Shown here: positions 16,654 through 25,685 of the stretch, piece after piece | Position numbering within the stretch: the stretch's first letter is position 1 | How the letters are laid out: each line of letters begins with the position of its first letter | Assembly: GCA_002482545.1 (NCBI GenBank) | Contig: DLGF01000014.1 | Coordinates: 145,268 to 209,267, forward strand | Source: Sporomusaceae bacterium UBA7701 | Lineage (GTDB): Bacteria; Bacillota; Negativicutes; Sporomusales; UBA7701 | Direction: 5' to 3' | Length of the DNA: 64,000 nucleotides | Notes under the pieces: model-generated | The model's input: only the letters and a program-made list of their open reading frames with translations | Databases searched by the model: none | What the model was told of the DNA's origin: nothing | Position numbers and translations under genes: made by a program

Positions 16654-17793
16654 TTATTTCAGAATGCTGCCGGCGATGACCATCCGCTGGGCCTGATTGG
16701 TGCCTTCGTAGATTTGCGTGATTTTGGCGTCCCGCATCATCCGCTCTACGGGGTATTCCCGGCTGAATCCATAGCCGCCGAAGATTTGAACGGCGTTGGT
16801 GGTTACGGACATCGCGGTGTCCGAGGCAAACATTTTCGCCATCGCGGCTTCTTTCGCGTAGGGCAGGTGATTGGATTTGTGGTAGGCGGCGCGGTGGGTT
16901 AAGAGCCGGGCGGCTTCCACTTGGGTCGCCATGTCGGCCAGCAGGAAATTGACGCCTTGGAAAGTGGCGATCGGCTTGCCGAATTGGACGCGTTGTTTGG
17001 CGTAGCGGACGGCTTCTTCCAAGGCTCCCTGGGCGATGCCGACCGACTGCGCAGCCACTCCGATCCGGCCTCCGTCCAGGGTGCTCATGGCGATTTTGAA
17101 GCCTTCGCCTTCTTTGCCGAGCAGGTTGGCGGCCGGGACCCGGCAGTTTTCAAAGATGAGTTCCCGCTGTACGGAGGAGCGGATGCCCATTTTGATTTCT
17201 TTTTTCCCGTAGGTGAAGCCGGGCGTCCCTTTTTCCACGATGAAGGCGCTCAGGCCTTTGAGGCCTTTTTCTTTGTCGGTCATGGCGAAGATGACTTCGA
17301 TTTCCGCTTCGCCGCCGTTGGTGTTGAAGACTTTAGTGCCGTTGATGACATAGCTGTCGCCGTCTTTCACCGCGGTCGTCGCGCTGGCGCCGGCATCGGT
17401 TCCGGCGTTGGGTTCCGTGAGGCCGAAGGCCCCCAGTTTGGTCCCCTCGGCCAGCGGGCGCAGGTATTTTTGTTTTTGTTCTTCGGTGCCGTATCGGAAG
17501 ATGGGCCAGGCGCACAGGGATACATGGACGGACAGTCCGATGCCGGTCGAGCCGCAGACCCACGAGATTTCTTCCACGGCGAGGGCGTAGCTCACAAAGT
17601 CGCTGCCGGCCCCGCCGTATTCTTCCGGATAGGGCAGTCCCAGGATGCCCAGTTTGCCCATGGCGTCGAAGATATCCCGGGGGAAGAGTTCTTTTTCGTC
17701 CCGTTCCGCTGCGGTGGGCGCGACGGATTTCTCGGCAAAGTCCCTAACCATTTTCCGAATGTCTTGTTGTTCCGCGGTGAGTTCAAAGTTCAT
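16654..17793 (-). CDS. Acyl-CoA dehydrogenase, butyryl-CoA or caffeyl-CoA reductase type
   Basis: A 379-residue FAD-dependent acyl-CoA dehydrogenase. It has the GAFGLTEPNAGTDAG flavin-contact motif and the C-terminal QIYEGTNQAQRMVIAG motif with catalytic base Glu at about 363. In anaerobes with this gene order the enzyme runs as an enoyl-CoA reductase coupled to Etf. Candidate activities are butyryl-CoA dehydrogenase (Bcd) or caffeyl-CoA reductase (CarC); the CarE-like EtfA supports the latter class, but the acyl substrate is not readable. First gene of the operon, with GAGGAGG upstream. Confidence 0.92.
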   Translation of the reverse strand: MNFELTAEQQDIRKMVRDFAEKSVAPTAAERDEKELFPRDIFDAMGKLGILGLPYPEEYGGAGSDFVSYALAVEEISWVCGSTGIGLSVHVSLCAWPIFRYGTEEQKQKYLRPLAEGTKLGAFGLTEPNAGTDAGASATTAVKDGDSYVINGTKVFNTNGGEAEIEVIFAMTDKEKGLKGLSAFIVEKGTPGFTYGKKEIKMGIRSSVQRELIFENCRVPAANLLGKEGEGFKIAMSTLDGGRIGVAAQSVGIAQGALEEAVRYAKQRVQFGKPIATFQGVNFLLADMATQVEAARLLTHRAAYHKSNHLPYAKEAAMAKMFASDTAMSVTTNAVQIFGGYGFSREYPVERMMRDAKITQIYEGTNQAQRMVIAGSILK

Positions 17794-17961
17794 TTCTGTT
17801 TCCTCCTCTAACTTTGCTTGGCCTCTACCTGCCCTGGATATGCCTCGGATTTATTTCGTATTGAGTATTTGTTTTTGCAAATTATTTATTTTGGATCATG
17901 CCCGCAATCCAAGCCGGCAACCGGACAGCTTGTCTCCTTGGCCAGCCTGATCCCTTTGGGG

Positions 17962-18432
17962 CTAGGCCAGTGCTTCCATAGCTATTTTCAGCACGGCTTT
18001 ACGGACATTGGCCGGCGCTTGGGACATGCAACCCGGGCGATGAATATCCCACGGAAAGAAAATAGCAAACATGCCTTTTTCAAGCTGTACGAATTTCTCA
18101 TTCCTGACGTTTCTGTAAAAAACAGCATCCTTTTCCGCCAGCAGATTTTCCTGAACTTCCCCGCTGCCATCGGAGCTAAATCCCATCATTTCGCTGCCTT
18201 CGATAATATATTGGACGTCTATGTACCGCTCATGGGTTTCAGCCTTACGGTCATCAACAGGAGATGTCGCGTATTCAGACACAACAACATGCATTTTTTC
18301 GCCATCAATGATGTGTTTGCCGTTGGATACCCCGGAAAAGTCCGCCGCTCGCAGGTACGCAAGCCCCTTTTTGATTGCCGGCGGGTAGAACGCAAGTTCC
18401 TTGGAGATATTGTCGATATGGCCTAAAATCAC
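17962..18432 (-). CDS. YhcH/YjgK/YiaL family cupin-like protein
   Basis: A 156-residue protein of the YhcH/YjgK/YiaL (TabA/EbgC) family, small beta-barrel proteins often linked to sugar-acid or sialic-acid catabolism and biofilm control. It shows the family's HERYIDVQYIIEG motif (about 68-80), the metal-site-like FFPWDIHRPGC near 124-135, and KKGLAYL near the N-terminus. The GTG start has GAAGGTGA upstream. Stands alone between the acyl-CoA dehydrogenase operon and an MCP. The precise reaction is unknown. Confidence 0.85.
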   Translation of the reverse strand: MILGHIDNISKELAFYPPAIKKGLAYLRAADFSGVSNGKHIIDGEKMHVVVSEYATSPVDDRKAETHERYIDVQYIIEGSEMMGFSSDGSGEVQENLLAEKDAVFYRNVRNEKFVQLEKGMFAIFFPWDIHRPGCMSQAPANVRKAVLKIAMEALA

Positions 18433-18463
18433 TATTTCACCTTCCCTGGTATAGTCGGTATGC

Positions 18464-19279
18464 TTAAATTACTTCAGCAACTTTTTTGACTTTGGCGGCA
18501 GATGCCGCCAGGTTTTGCATGGTAGCCGAAATTTCTTCGGTTGCTGCTGCCTGGCGCTCCCCGAGCGCAGCCGTTTCCTGGATGGACGAAACCATATTGC
18601 TGGTGTTTCTCTGAATCCCCAGCAGGGTCTCCTTGATATCTTTTACTGCGTTGTCGCTTCTTTCCGCCATATTTCCGATTTCGGCGGCCACCACGGCAAA
18701 CCCCCGTCCGGCCTGCCCCGCCCTGGCTGCTTCGATAGAAGCGTTGAGCCCAAGAAGTTTGGTGCTGGCGGCAACGTCGCTGACAAACTTCAGAATGTCG
18801 TCTGTTCGGTTTATTTCAGCGATTACGGTTTCTCCCTTATGCTGAAGCGTATCCAAATGCTGAGCAAGAACCGTTGCCGTAGCGGCCAGTTCCTGGGTTG
18901 TCGCGTCGACCTCGCCTGCGGAGGTTGCGATGGTATCCGCAGCCTCTTGAAGAGTGCTCTGGGTGATCAAGTTGATTGCCACTCCGACAGCGCCGACCAG
19001 CTTGCCACCGTCATGAACAGGGGTAGCGATCACCTTGATGGGCGTACCGAATGCTTCTTTCGGCAAATTCGTCTGGCGCTTGACATTTCTGCTCAGGCAA
19101 TCCGCCAGCGCGCCGGTTGAAGCTATCTGATCGCCCACCGCGCCGCTTAACTGGAAAGTAGCCGCCGGCAAAATATGCCTTATTATCCCGTCGGCATCGC
19201 AAACCGTGACCTGGCAGTCCAAAACGCTGAGGTCCTGGATGCAATTCGCCGTCTCAATAACCTTCTCAAGCATATTCAT
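18464..19279 (-). CDS. Cytoplasmic methyl-accepting chemotaxis-type transducer
   Basis: A 271-residue transducer without membrane segments. Residues about 1-110 form a PAS/cache-like sensing domain (VTVCDADGIIRHILP, GGKLVGAVGVAINL). Residues about 115-271 are a short MCP signalling helix pair whose tip is NASIEAARAGQAGRGFAVVAAEIGNMAERS. Such short soluble transducers are common in Negativicutes and Clostridia and may signal to a chemotaxis or Che-like pathway. The signalling hairpin is much shorter than in full-length MCPs. The ligand is unknown; it adjoins acyl-CoA metabolism genes on the same strand. Confidence 0.88.
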   Translation of the reverse strand: MNMLEKVIETANCIQDLSVLDCQVTVCDADGIIRHILPAATFQLSGAVGDQIASTGALADCLSRNVKRQTNLPKEAFGTPIKVIATPVHDGGKLVGAVGVAINLITQSTLQEAADTIATSAGEVDATTQELAATATVLAQHLDTLQHKGETVIAEINRTDDILKFVSDVAASTKLLGLNASIEAARAGQAGRGFAVVAAEIGNMAERSDNAVKDIKETLLGIQRNTSNMVSSIQETAALGERQAAATEEISATMQNLAASAAKVKKVAEVI

Positions 19280-19354
19280 TAACTATACCCTCTTCCCCGT
19301 CACAGATACCGTTGTTTTACTGCCGGTACTCCTTCCTTATTGAGTAGCGGCAGA

Positions 19355-20536
19355 TTATCCGCACCTTTCGATCAACGTTGCAATCCCCTGTCCGCCGCCG
19401 ATACACATGCTTATCAGGGCATATCTGGCCTGACGCCTTTCAAGCTCATACATAGCCGAAACCACGAGTCGCGCCCCTGTGCAGCCTACCGGATGGCCAA
19501 GGGAAATTGCACCGCCGTTGACATTAACCTTGGCCATATCAAGGCCCAGCTCCCTCGCGCACACGATGGCCTGGGACGCGAACGCCTCATTCAACTCCCA
19601 GATATCAATTTCTTCTTTTTTTACGCCGGTTCTTGCTAAAAGCTTGCTAACGGCCGGCACCGGGCCGTAGCCCATAATGGAGGGGTGAACACCCGCCGCG
19701 GTAAAATCCACCACCTTGGCCAGCGGTTTTTTGCCAAGCTCTGCGGCTTTCCTCGCCGACATCATCAGGACTGCCGCGGCAGCGTCGTTAAGCGGCGAAG
19801 CATTCCCCGGCGTGACCGTGCCGTCTTTTTTAAACACAGGTTTTAAAGAGGCTAATTCTTCTATTTTAATGTCCGGGCGAATGCTCTCGTCCTGGGAAAA
19901 ACGCCTGGTTTCCTTTTTGGCAGAAACATCCACGGCAACGATCTCGTCATTGAATAAACCGGCTTGGGCGGCGCGGGCCGCATTTTGATGGCTGCGACAG
20001 GCGAATTCGTCTTGTTCCCTCCGGCTGACGCCGTACTTTTCCGCCAAATTTTCAGCAGTTATGCCCATATGATAATTCATGAAAGGATCGACCAGTCCAT
20101 CGTAAAACATGGAGTCAAGAAGCTGCTCGTTGCCCATGCGGTAGCCGAACCTGGCTTTATTGAGCACATAAGGGATCCGGCTCATGCATTCGCCGCCGCC
20201 GGCGACAATGATATCCGCCTGCTCCAGCATGATGGACTGGGCGGCAAGATTTACCGCCTTTAAAGCCGTGCCGCAGTTTTTGTTGGGCGTCCAGGCCGGC
20301 ACTTCCACCGGCAGCCCGGCATAAATCGCAGCCTGCCTGGCGCTATTGGCCTTGATGCCCGCCTGAAAATGAGTGCCGAATATGACTTCGTCCACCGCAT
20401 GCCCTTCGACTTTGGCCCGGTTCAGAACTTCTTTAACGACAATGGCGCCTAGCTCCGGAGCGGGAATAGAACTCAAGCTGCCCCCGAAATTACCGGTAGG
20501 CGTTCTGGCTCCTGCGACAATAACTGCTTCCTGCAT
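19355..20536 (-). CDS. Acetyl-CoA acetyltransferase (thiolase)
   Basis: A 393-residue type II thiolase that condenses two acetyl-CoA or cleaves 3-ketoacyl-CoA. The nucleophilic Cys88 is in NKNCGTALKA (commonly NKVCGSGLKA). The active-site His is in GGAISLGHPVGCTGAR, and the second Cys in CIGGGQG near the C-terminus. AAGGAG lies 9 bp upstream of the ATG. It is followed in the same direction after two CoA-transferase genes, giving scoA-scoB-thiolase: 3-oxoacid activation to acetoacetyl-CoA-type esters and thiolytic cleavage. Confidence 0.93.
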   Translation of the reverse strand: MQEAVIVAGARTPTGNFGGSLSSIPAPELGAIVVKEVLNRAKVEGHAVDEVIFGTHFQAGIKANSARQAAIYAGLPVEVPAWTPNKNCGTALKAVNLAAQSIMLEQADIIVAGGGECMSRIPYVLNKARFGYRMGNEQLLDSMFYDGLVDPFMNYHMGITAENLAEKYGVSRREQDEFACRSHQNAARAAQAGLFNDEIVAVDVSAKKETRRFSQDESIRPDIKIEELASLKPVFKKDGTVTPGNASPLNDAAAAVLMMSARKAAELGKKPLAKVVDFTAAGVHPSIMGYGPVPAVSKLLARTGVKKEEIDIWELNEAFASQAIVCARELGLDMAKVNVNGGAISLGHPVGCTGARLVVSAMYELERRQARYALISMCIGGGQGIATLIERCG

Positions 20537-20585
20537 GATCTACCACTCCTTCTCCTTAAAAACATGCTATTTCCCTCAAATGGCT

Positions 20586-21248
20586 TCATACTTCGATCGT
20601 TTTTACACTGCCATTGACAATAAGCTCCGCCTCGGTGTTTTTTACGACTTCTTCTACCGTGAGTCCCGGCGCGATTTCTTTGAGAACAAGTCCTTCACCG
20701 GTGCGTTCAATGACCGCCATATCCGTGACGATCAAATCGGCTTCGCCGACAGCCGTAAGCGGCAGCCGGCATTTCTTCAAAATCTTCGGATTGCCGTGCT
20801 TATCCAGATGATCGGTGGCGATAATGACTTTTTTCGCGCCCACTACCATATCCATGGCGCCGCCCATGCCGGGCATCATTTTGCCGGGAATGATGTAATT
20901 GGCGATGTTGCCTTCCCGGTCCACCTCCAGGGTGCCTAGAACGGTGACGTCGATATGCCCTCCTCTGACAATGGTGAAGGAGGTGGCGCTGTCAAAAAAG
21001 CTTGCTCCCGGCACCACGGTAGCGAACTGGTTGCCGGCGTTTATGAGGTCTTTGTCTTCTTCTCCGGGCGGCGGCACCGTACCCAGTCCGATGAAGCCAT
21101 TTTCCGAATGCAGTAATATCTCCACCCCTTCGGGGAGATAATTCGCCACCAGGGTCGGCAAGCCAATCCCCAGATTAACAATATCTCCGTCTTTAAACTC
21201 TTTGGCGATTCTCCTGGCAATCATTTCCCGCCCATTTTGCTCTGCCAT
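20586..21248 (-). CDS. 3-oxoacid CoA-transferase subunit B
   Basis: A 220-residue beta subunit of a family I CoA transferase. The catalytic Glu is at about 49 in LLHSENGFIGLG, which forms the glutamyl-CoA thioester. GIGLPTLVANYLPEGVE is the family N-terminal signature. Pairs with subunit A (15 bp upstream). Substrates could be acetoacetate, butyrate or another 3-oxoacid; the neighbouring thiolase favours a 3-oxoacid. AGGAGG upstream. Confidence 0.92.
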   Translation of the reverse strand: MAEQNGREMIARRIAKEFKDGDIVNLGIGLPTLVANYLPEGVEILLHSENGFIGLGTVPPPGEEDKDLINAGNQFATVVPGASFFDSATSFTIVRGGHIDVTVLGTLEVDREGNIANYIIPGKMMPGMGGAMDMVVGAKKVIIATDHLDKHGNPKILKKCRLPLTAVGEADLIVTDMAVIERTGEGLVLKEIAPGLTVEEVVKNTEAELIVNGSVKTIEV

Positions 21249-21263
21249 TCCGTCTCCTCCTTT

Positions 21264-21911
21264 CTACCCCTGAATAATTGCATCGACGAAAACTCCGGAT
21301 AACATCACTTGATCGGGATCGATTACGCCAACATCCTCGATTTGCTCCGCCTCGACAATAACATATTCGCAGGCGGTGGCGATCAACGGATTGAAATTGC
21401 GGGCGGATTTCCGGAAAACCAGGTTTCCCGCCTTATCGGCGCGATACGCCTTGACCAGCGCGACATCTCCTTTTAACGGAAGTTCAAGGAGATAATCCTT
21501 TCCATTTAGGGTTAGCTTTTGCTTTCCTTCCTCCACCAGGGTACCGACCCCTGTCGGGGTGAGAAAGCCTCCTATTCCGGCCCCTCCTGCTCTGATTCTT
21601 TCCGCCAGAGTGCCTTGGGGAACAAGCACGGTTTCCGGTTGTTCGGAGCACTTTTGCCGGCTGAATTCCGGGTTTAGCCCCACATGGGAGGTGATATACT
21701 TCTTTATTGCCCTGGCGTTTATCAATTTGCCGGCTCCTTTGCCCGGCAGGCCGGCGTCAAGGCAGACGACCGTCAAATCCTTGACTCCTTTGGCAACGAC
21801 GGCTTCAACCAGCAGCTCCGGCGTCCCAACGTTTGCGAAGCCGCCCAGCATGATCGTCATGCCGTCGGTCACCCGCTTCATTGCATTTTCTAAAGTTGTT
21901 ACTTTGTTCAT
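21264..21911 (-). CDS. 3-oxoacid CoA-transferase subunit A
   Basis: Alpha subunit of the CoA transferase. Features include GMTIMLGGFANVGTPELLVEA near the N-terminus, LVPQGTLAERIRAGGAGIGGFLTPTGVGT (CoA-binding glycine-rich loop, about 115-145), and EADKAGNLVFRKSARNFNP-like sequence near 170. The frame is open to 22073, but ATG 21911 is chosen because GGGGGAAG precedes it and family homology starts at MNKVTTLENAM. This gives 215 residues, the usual size. Confidence 0.92.
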   Translation of the reverse strand: MNKVTTLENAMKRVTDGMTIMLGGFANVGTPELLVEAVVAKGVKDLTVVCLDAGLPGKGAGKLINARAIKKYITSHVGLNPEFSRQKCSEQPETVLVPQGTLAERIRAGGAGIGGFLTPTGVGTLVEEGKQKLTLNGKDYLLELPLKGDVALVKAYRADKAGNLVFRKSARNFNPLIATACEYVIVEAEQIEDVGVIDPDQVMLSGVFVDAIIQG

Positions 21912-22163
21912 ATAATCACTTCCCCCATCATTGTCACGGACCGCCGGCAGACGGCAGATGGTATAGCCGCGGTACCGGCACTTGAGTTTATTAGGCCGGT
22001 CAATGCTTTTTAATCCAGGTGTTTCAGCCTTGCCGTGGCGCTTTCGCCTATACCGCACAACGCATTCTGCCATTATCGGGCACCATGCGTATCATTCCAT
22101 AAGGAGTGAGGCTGCCGTATTCGCATCAATGAATTCCGGCAGCCTTAAAAGAAACCGCGGCTG

Positions 22164-23435
22164 TTATTCCAGCGCTTTTCCCTTGGTTTCGGGCAACGCC
22201 AGCAATAGCAGCAATGCCAGGACGAAGAAACTGGTCGTAATCATCAGGGCATTTCCCAAACCGCCGATTGACGCCTGGATAGAGCCGACAAAGGTGATCC
22301 CAAACGCCGTGATGCCTCTTCCGATGTTATACGCCAGCCCCTGGCCGGTGGCGCGTAAGGTAGTGGGGAACAGCTCGCCTAAAATTACGCCAAAGCCTCC
22401 ATAATAACCCACCACGAATAAACCGACCAGGAATGTCAGACAGATGAATATTGCTTCACTTACAGGCACGCGCATATAAACGGGAACTGCAATTAATGAA
22501 GCGGCAAAGAATAAGGCAAAGCTCTTTTTACGGCCTATCCAGTCAATCAAAAATCCGAAGCCCAGATAGCCGACGAAACTCCCCAGGAAGTACGGGATTG
22601 TGAACCAGGAACTCTTGACGATGGACAAGCCGGCTCCGCCCTGGGCAACCGGCATCCCAAGGTAGGTCGGCAGCCAGATGGTTGTCGGGAGGCTGGCGAT
22701 CATAAATACCGTGCAGATAGCCGTTGCCAGCAGGGTGTTCTTCAGCATTGCCCCCTTGAACAGTTCGGTCCACTGCTTGTCCTCGATTTGCTTATTCGCT
22801 ATCTTTTCCTTTTGCGCCACCCACATCTCCGATTCTTCGACATGATAACGGATCCAGAGGCATATCAGCGCGGGAGCTATGCCAAGGAAAAACAGCGCCC
22901 GCCATCCAAACGCGGCGGCGACAGGGCCGGCGACAAGCCCGGCCAGCATTCCGCCCAGCGCATAGGCCGACTGCATGATCGCCATTGCCTTTCCTTTATG
23001 CTTGGCGGGCCAGGTTTCCGAAATCAAAGCCGCGCCCGCGGACCACTCGCCCCCCATGCCGATGCCGACCAACACTCTGAACAGCATAAGCTGCCAGATG
23101 TTTTGCGACAAGCCGCAAAAGCCGGAGGCGACGGAGTAGAGCAAAATCGTAAGCGTCAGAGCCTTCATCCTGCCCATCCGGTCGGCGACAACCCCGAAAA
23201 TGCATCCCCCTAGTGCGGACGACACGACGGTCACAGAGGCCACAAGCCCGGTTTCACTCGTACTGATGCCCCATTCTTTGATAATTGCCAAGATTGTGAA
23301 ATTGTAGAGCAAAAAATCGAACGCATCCATTCCCCAACCTAAAAAACCGGCGATTAACACCTTCCACTGGCGCGTGGTAATCTCTTTGTACCAAGGCACA
23401 GGCACACCTAAAGCCAAATTGTCGTTAGTGGACAC
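22164..23435 (-). CDS. MFS transporter, organic-acid/sialate-proton symporter type
   Basis: A 12-helix major facilitator of about 423 residues. GWGMDAFDFLLYNF in helix 1 and RVLVGIGMGGEWSAGAALISE in helix 4 are hallmarks of the SHS/AAHS/MHS symporters that import carboxylates or aromatic acids. GVVADRMGRMKAL is the loop 2-3 motif. GTG 23435 is preferred as start because GGGGG lies 7 bp upstream; the frame is open to an ATG at 23483. It sits between the CoA-transferase genes and the aldolase-cupin-DUF6282 genes, so it probably imports the substrate of that pathway. Confidence 0.88.
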   Translation of the reverse strand: MSTNDNLALGVPVPWYKEITTRQWKVLIAGFLGWGMDAFDFLLYNFTILAIIKEWGISTSETGLVASVTVVSSALGGCIFGVVADRMGRMKALTLTILLYSVASGFCGLSQNIWQLMLFRVLVGIGMGGEWSAGAALISETWPAKHKGKAMAIMQSAYALGGMLAGLVAGPVAAAFGWRALFFLGIAPALICLWIRYHVEESEMWVAQKEKIANKQIEDKQWTELFKGAMLKNTLLATAICTVFMIASLPTTIWLPTYLGMPVAQGGAGLSIVKSSWFTIPYFLGSFVGYLGFGFLIDWIGRKKSFALFFAASLIAVPVYMRVPVSEAIFICLTFLVGLFVVGYYGGFGVILGELFPTTLRATGQGLAYNIGRGITAFGITFVGSIQASIGGLGNALMITTSFFVLALLLLLALPETKGKALE

Positions 23436-23516
23436 TTTATTGCCCCCTTTAATATACTCCTTGCATGTCCTGGAGCTGCTCAAAACTGCGTTCTTCGGCC
23501 GTTTAAATTTTTTGAT

Positions 23517-24302
23517 TTATTTTTTCAATTTGTCTCTGAGCTGATCAAAGTCTTTGACCACCGCCCTCATACCGCCGGTAATCATCGTAACATCATTGGA
23601 ATAGCCGATAAACTGGGCTCCCATGTTGATGTATTTTTCCGCATCCGCCGTGTTGCCGGCAAAGATGCCGATATACTTTTTGTGCTTTGCGGCCGCTGCA
23701 AAGACTTTTTCCACAAGAGCGACAACTTCCGGATCATTAACCTGCATCGGTTTTCCGACCGATTGACTCAAATCCCCCGTGCCGACAAATAAGACGTCGA
23801 TCTCCGGAATTTGGCACAAAGCTTCGATCTGATCCACCATTTCCTTGTTTTCGACATGGACCACGACCATTGTGTTCTCATTAGAGGCTTTAAAGAAAGC
23901 GTTTTTTTCCATGAAACCGAAATTTGCCGCCCGTTGGGCGGTATTCATGCCTCTTTTGCCCTGGGGATAATATTTGGTATAGGGCATTGCAGCCTTTGCT
24001 TCTTCAACAGTCGTAAGGCTCGGAATCTGTATTCCGCTGGCTCCCGAATCCAGCGCATGCAGGATGTGCTCCTCCGAAGCGCCGGGGATGCGGATAATGG
24101 TATGCAAGCTGACGCCATCGCCCGCCCTGATCACATTTTCGATCTCGGAAAAACTAAAGTTGGAATGCTCATTATCAACAATAATAAAGTCAAATCCCGC
24201 ATAACCAAACATCTCAACGATACTCGGCGAATTGATCTTAAAAAACGTGCCAAATATCACTTGCCCTTTGGCAAGTTTTTCTTTTAACTCGGCTGTAATC
24301 AT
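23517..24302 (-). CDS. HpcH/HpaI family class II aldolase
   Basis: A 261-residue metal-dependent aldolase of the HpaI/RhmA/GarL family, which cleaves 2-keto-3-deoxy (or 4-hydroxy-2-oxo) acids to pyruvate plus an aldehyde. Family motifs are FDFIIVDNEHSNFS with the metal-site Glu context, DSGASGIQIPSLTTVEEAK, and YYPQGKRGMN. VFVGTGDLSQSVGKP carries the second metal ligand region. It is followed upstream by a cupin and a DUF6282 protein with short gaps, forming one transcription unit under the GntR operator at 25686. The exact substrate is unknown. Confidence 0.9.
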   Translation of the reverse strand: MITAELKEKLAKGQVIFGTFFKINSPSIVEMFGYAGFDFIIVDNEHSNFSFSEIENVIRAGDGVSLHTIIRIPGASEEHILHALDSGASGIQIPSLTTVEEAKAAMPYTKYYPQGKRGMNTAQRAANFGFMEKNAFFKASNENTMVVVHVENKEMVDQIEALCQIPEIDVLFVGTGDLSQSVGKPMQVNDPEVVALVEKVFAAAAKHKKYIGIFAGNTADAEKYINMGAQFIGYSNDVTMITGGMRAVVKDFDQLRDKLKK

Positions 24303-24326
24303 ATCCAGTGCTCCTAACTCAATGAA

Positions 24327-24707
24327 TTACTTGTTTCCCCGACCTTGGAGGAAATCCGTATAGGCTTTAGCGTAATCAGGTCTGGCCGGAACGAAAATAT
24401 CCAGGTTGAGTACAGGTTCCCTGCTGTCGGTGACTTCGATATAATGCTCTACATTAGGAGGAATGACGATCCAGGAGCCTCTTTTCGCCGGATATTGTTC
24501 ACCGCCAACATGGAAAACGCAGGTTCCTTGCATAATGACTACGACCTGTTGCGCCGGATGGCTGTGCGGCTTTGTTTCGTGTCCGTTTCGGACGTCCGCG
24601 ACAGCAAGGGTCGTTCCCTCGGCGCTGATCCCGAAAACCACCCTTGAAATTCCGGTCCGTACCGGCTCCCATTCAGCCTCAAACCAATTGCCGTGTTCAA
24701 ATCTCAT
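24327..24707 (-). CDS. Single-domain cupin
   Basis: A 126-residue cupin. Metal-binding motif 1 reads HETKPHSHPAQQVVVIMQG (three His and a Gln, about 45-63) and motif 2 GSWIVIPPNVEHYIE. The fold fits sugar-acid isomerases, dioxygenases or small-molecule sensors. It lies 13 bp from the DUF6282 gene and 25 bp from the aldolase gene, so it probably takes part in the same catabolic pathway. A good ribosome site (AAGGGGGAA) is present. The catalytic role is not assignable. Confidence 0.85.
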   Translation of the reverse strand: MRFEHGNWFEAEWEPVRTGISRVVFGISAEGTTLAVADVRNGHETKPHSHPAQQVVVIMQGTCVFHVGGEQYPAKRGSWIVIPPNVEHYIEVTDSREPVLNLDIFVPARPDYAKAYTDFLQGRGNK

Positions 24708-24719
24708 TGTTCTTCCCCC

Positions 24720-25589
24720 TTATTTTAATTCCAGCAGTTTCGCTGGTGTTTCCTTAAGCATCCTGTTAATTTGACCTTCGGTTACCTTCAGGTCTTTCAT
24801 TAGAATCTTGACAAATGTATACAGGCCTTCTACCGGCGAGCCGTTTCCTTTCTGGCCGTAATCGGAGTCGATAACCAATTGCTCAATCGCCACATTTTCT
24901 AAAATTCGGCTGATGATGTCCCAGGAAACGCTGCCAAACTTCGACGGTGGAAATACGCAGGCGTTTAGTTCAATATAGGCGCCCAGCTTGGCCCATTTGG
25001 CTATTTGCTCGATGCTGGCGCCGATCAGGTAAAAGGGATGATTGACAAAGACCTTTTTCACCCCGGCCCGGATGGCCTCGGGAATCAGAACGTCGATCTC
25101 CCTCGCACTGCCGTGACCGGTAGCCAGGATTAATTCCGTTTTGGCGACATAAGCCAGCAGATCTTTGACCTCTTGCTGGAGATTGCCGTTCTTGTCGACG
25201 TAGACGATCGGCTTTTCCGCCGTTAGCGCCGCCCCGGCCCCCGCAAAATGCCCTTTATGCTCCTCGATATGATGGTTGGAGGAGACCGTTGGCATATAGA
25301 CAAATTTGGCCCCCATGGCATAGGCGGCATCCACGGCTTTCACATTGATGCCGCCGACGGAGTTGTTGAGGGCTATGCCGCCAAAGACCTTGATTCTGTC
25401 GTTCCCCAGATGCTTCTCCGCGATCTGGGCGCTCATCACCGTCGGGAAGTAATGATCCTTTACCACGAACGCCCGATACCCGCACTCGACAGCTTCCTTC
25501 AGCATCTCCGCCGCATCTACTTCCCGGCGGGCAACCGACGGACCGGCATGCACATGCAGGTCGATGGCTCCTTGCAGTATTTCGCGCAT
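24720..25589 (-). CDS. DUF6282-like metal-dependent hydrolase
   Basis: A 289-residue TIM-barrel amidohydrolase-like protein. The N-terminal AIDLHVHAGPS motif (two His, about 9-17) supplies metal ligands, with VKDHYFPT near 45, ATGHGSAREID near 155 and FVNHPFYLIGA near 178 as further His-bearing strands. LVIDSDYGQKG near 240 brings the usual late Asp. Recognised as DUF6282-like by this arrangement. First gene of the unit, with AGGAGG upstream and a strong GntR-type operator at 25686-25715. Probably hydrolyses a lactone, amide or cyclic acid feeding the aldolase; this is inference. Confidence 0.82.
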   Translation of the reverse strand: MREILQGAIDLHVHAGPSVARREVDAAEMLKEAVECGYRAFVVKDHYFPTVMSAQIAEKHLGNDRIKVFGGIALNNSVGGINVKAVDAAYAMGAKFVYMPTVSSNHHIEEHKGHFAGAGAALTAEKPIVYVDKNGNLQQEVKDLLAYVAKTELILATGHGSAREIDVLIPEAIRAGVKKVFVNHPFYLIGASIEQIAKWAKLGAYIELNACVFPPSKFGSVSWDIISRILENVAIEQLVIDSDYGQKGNGSPVEGLYTFVKILMKDLKVTEGQINRMLKETPAKLLELK

Positions 25590-25685
25590 ATGTACCTCCT
25601 AAATATATAAATGTGATGGGACCTGACACGAAACCGCTCATTACCAGCTTTAGCGTTCCATAAAAAAGCCGGTTTATTTTTTTGG

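Noticed and set aside
14548..17811. Long plus-strand open frames (up to 367 residues) opposite the Etf and dehydrogenase genes
   Set aside because: They are antisense shadows produced by GC-rich codon bias: repetitive Asp/Gly/Val/Arg composition, no ribosome sites, and the minus strand encodes clear families.
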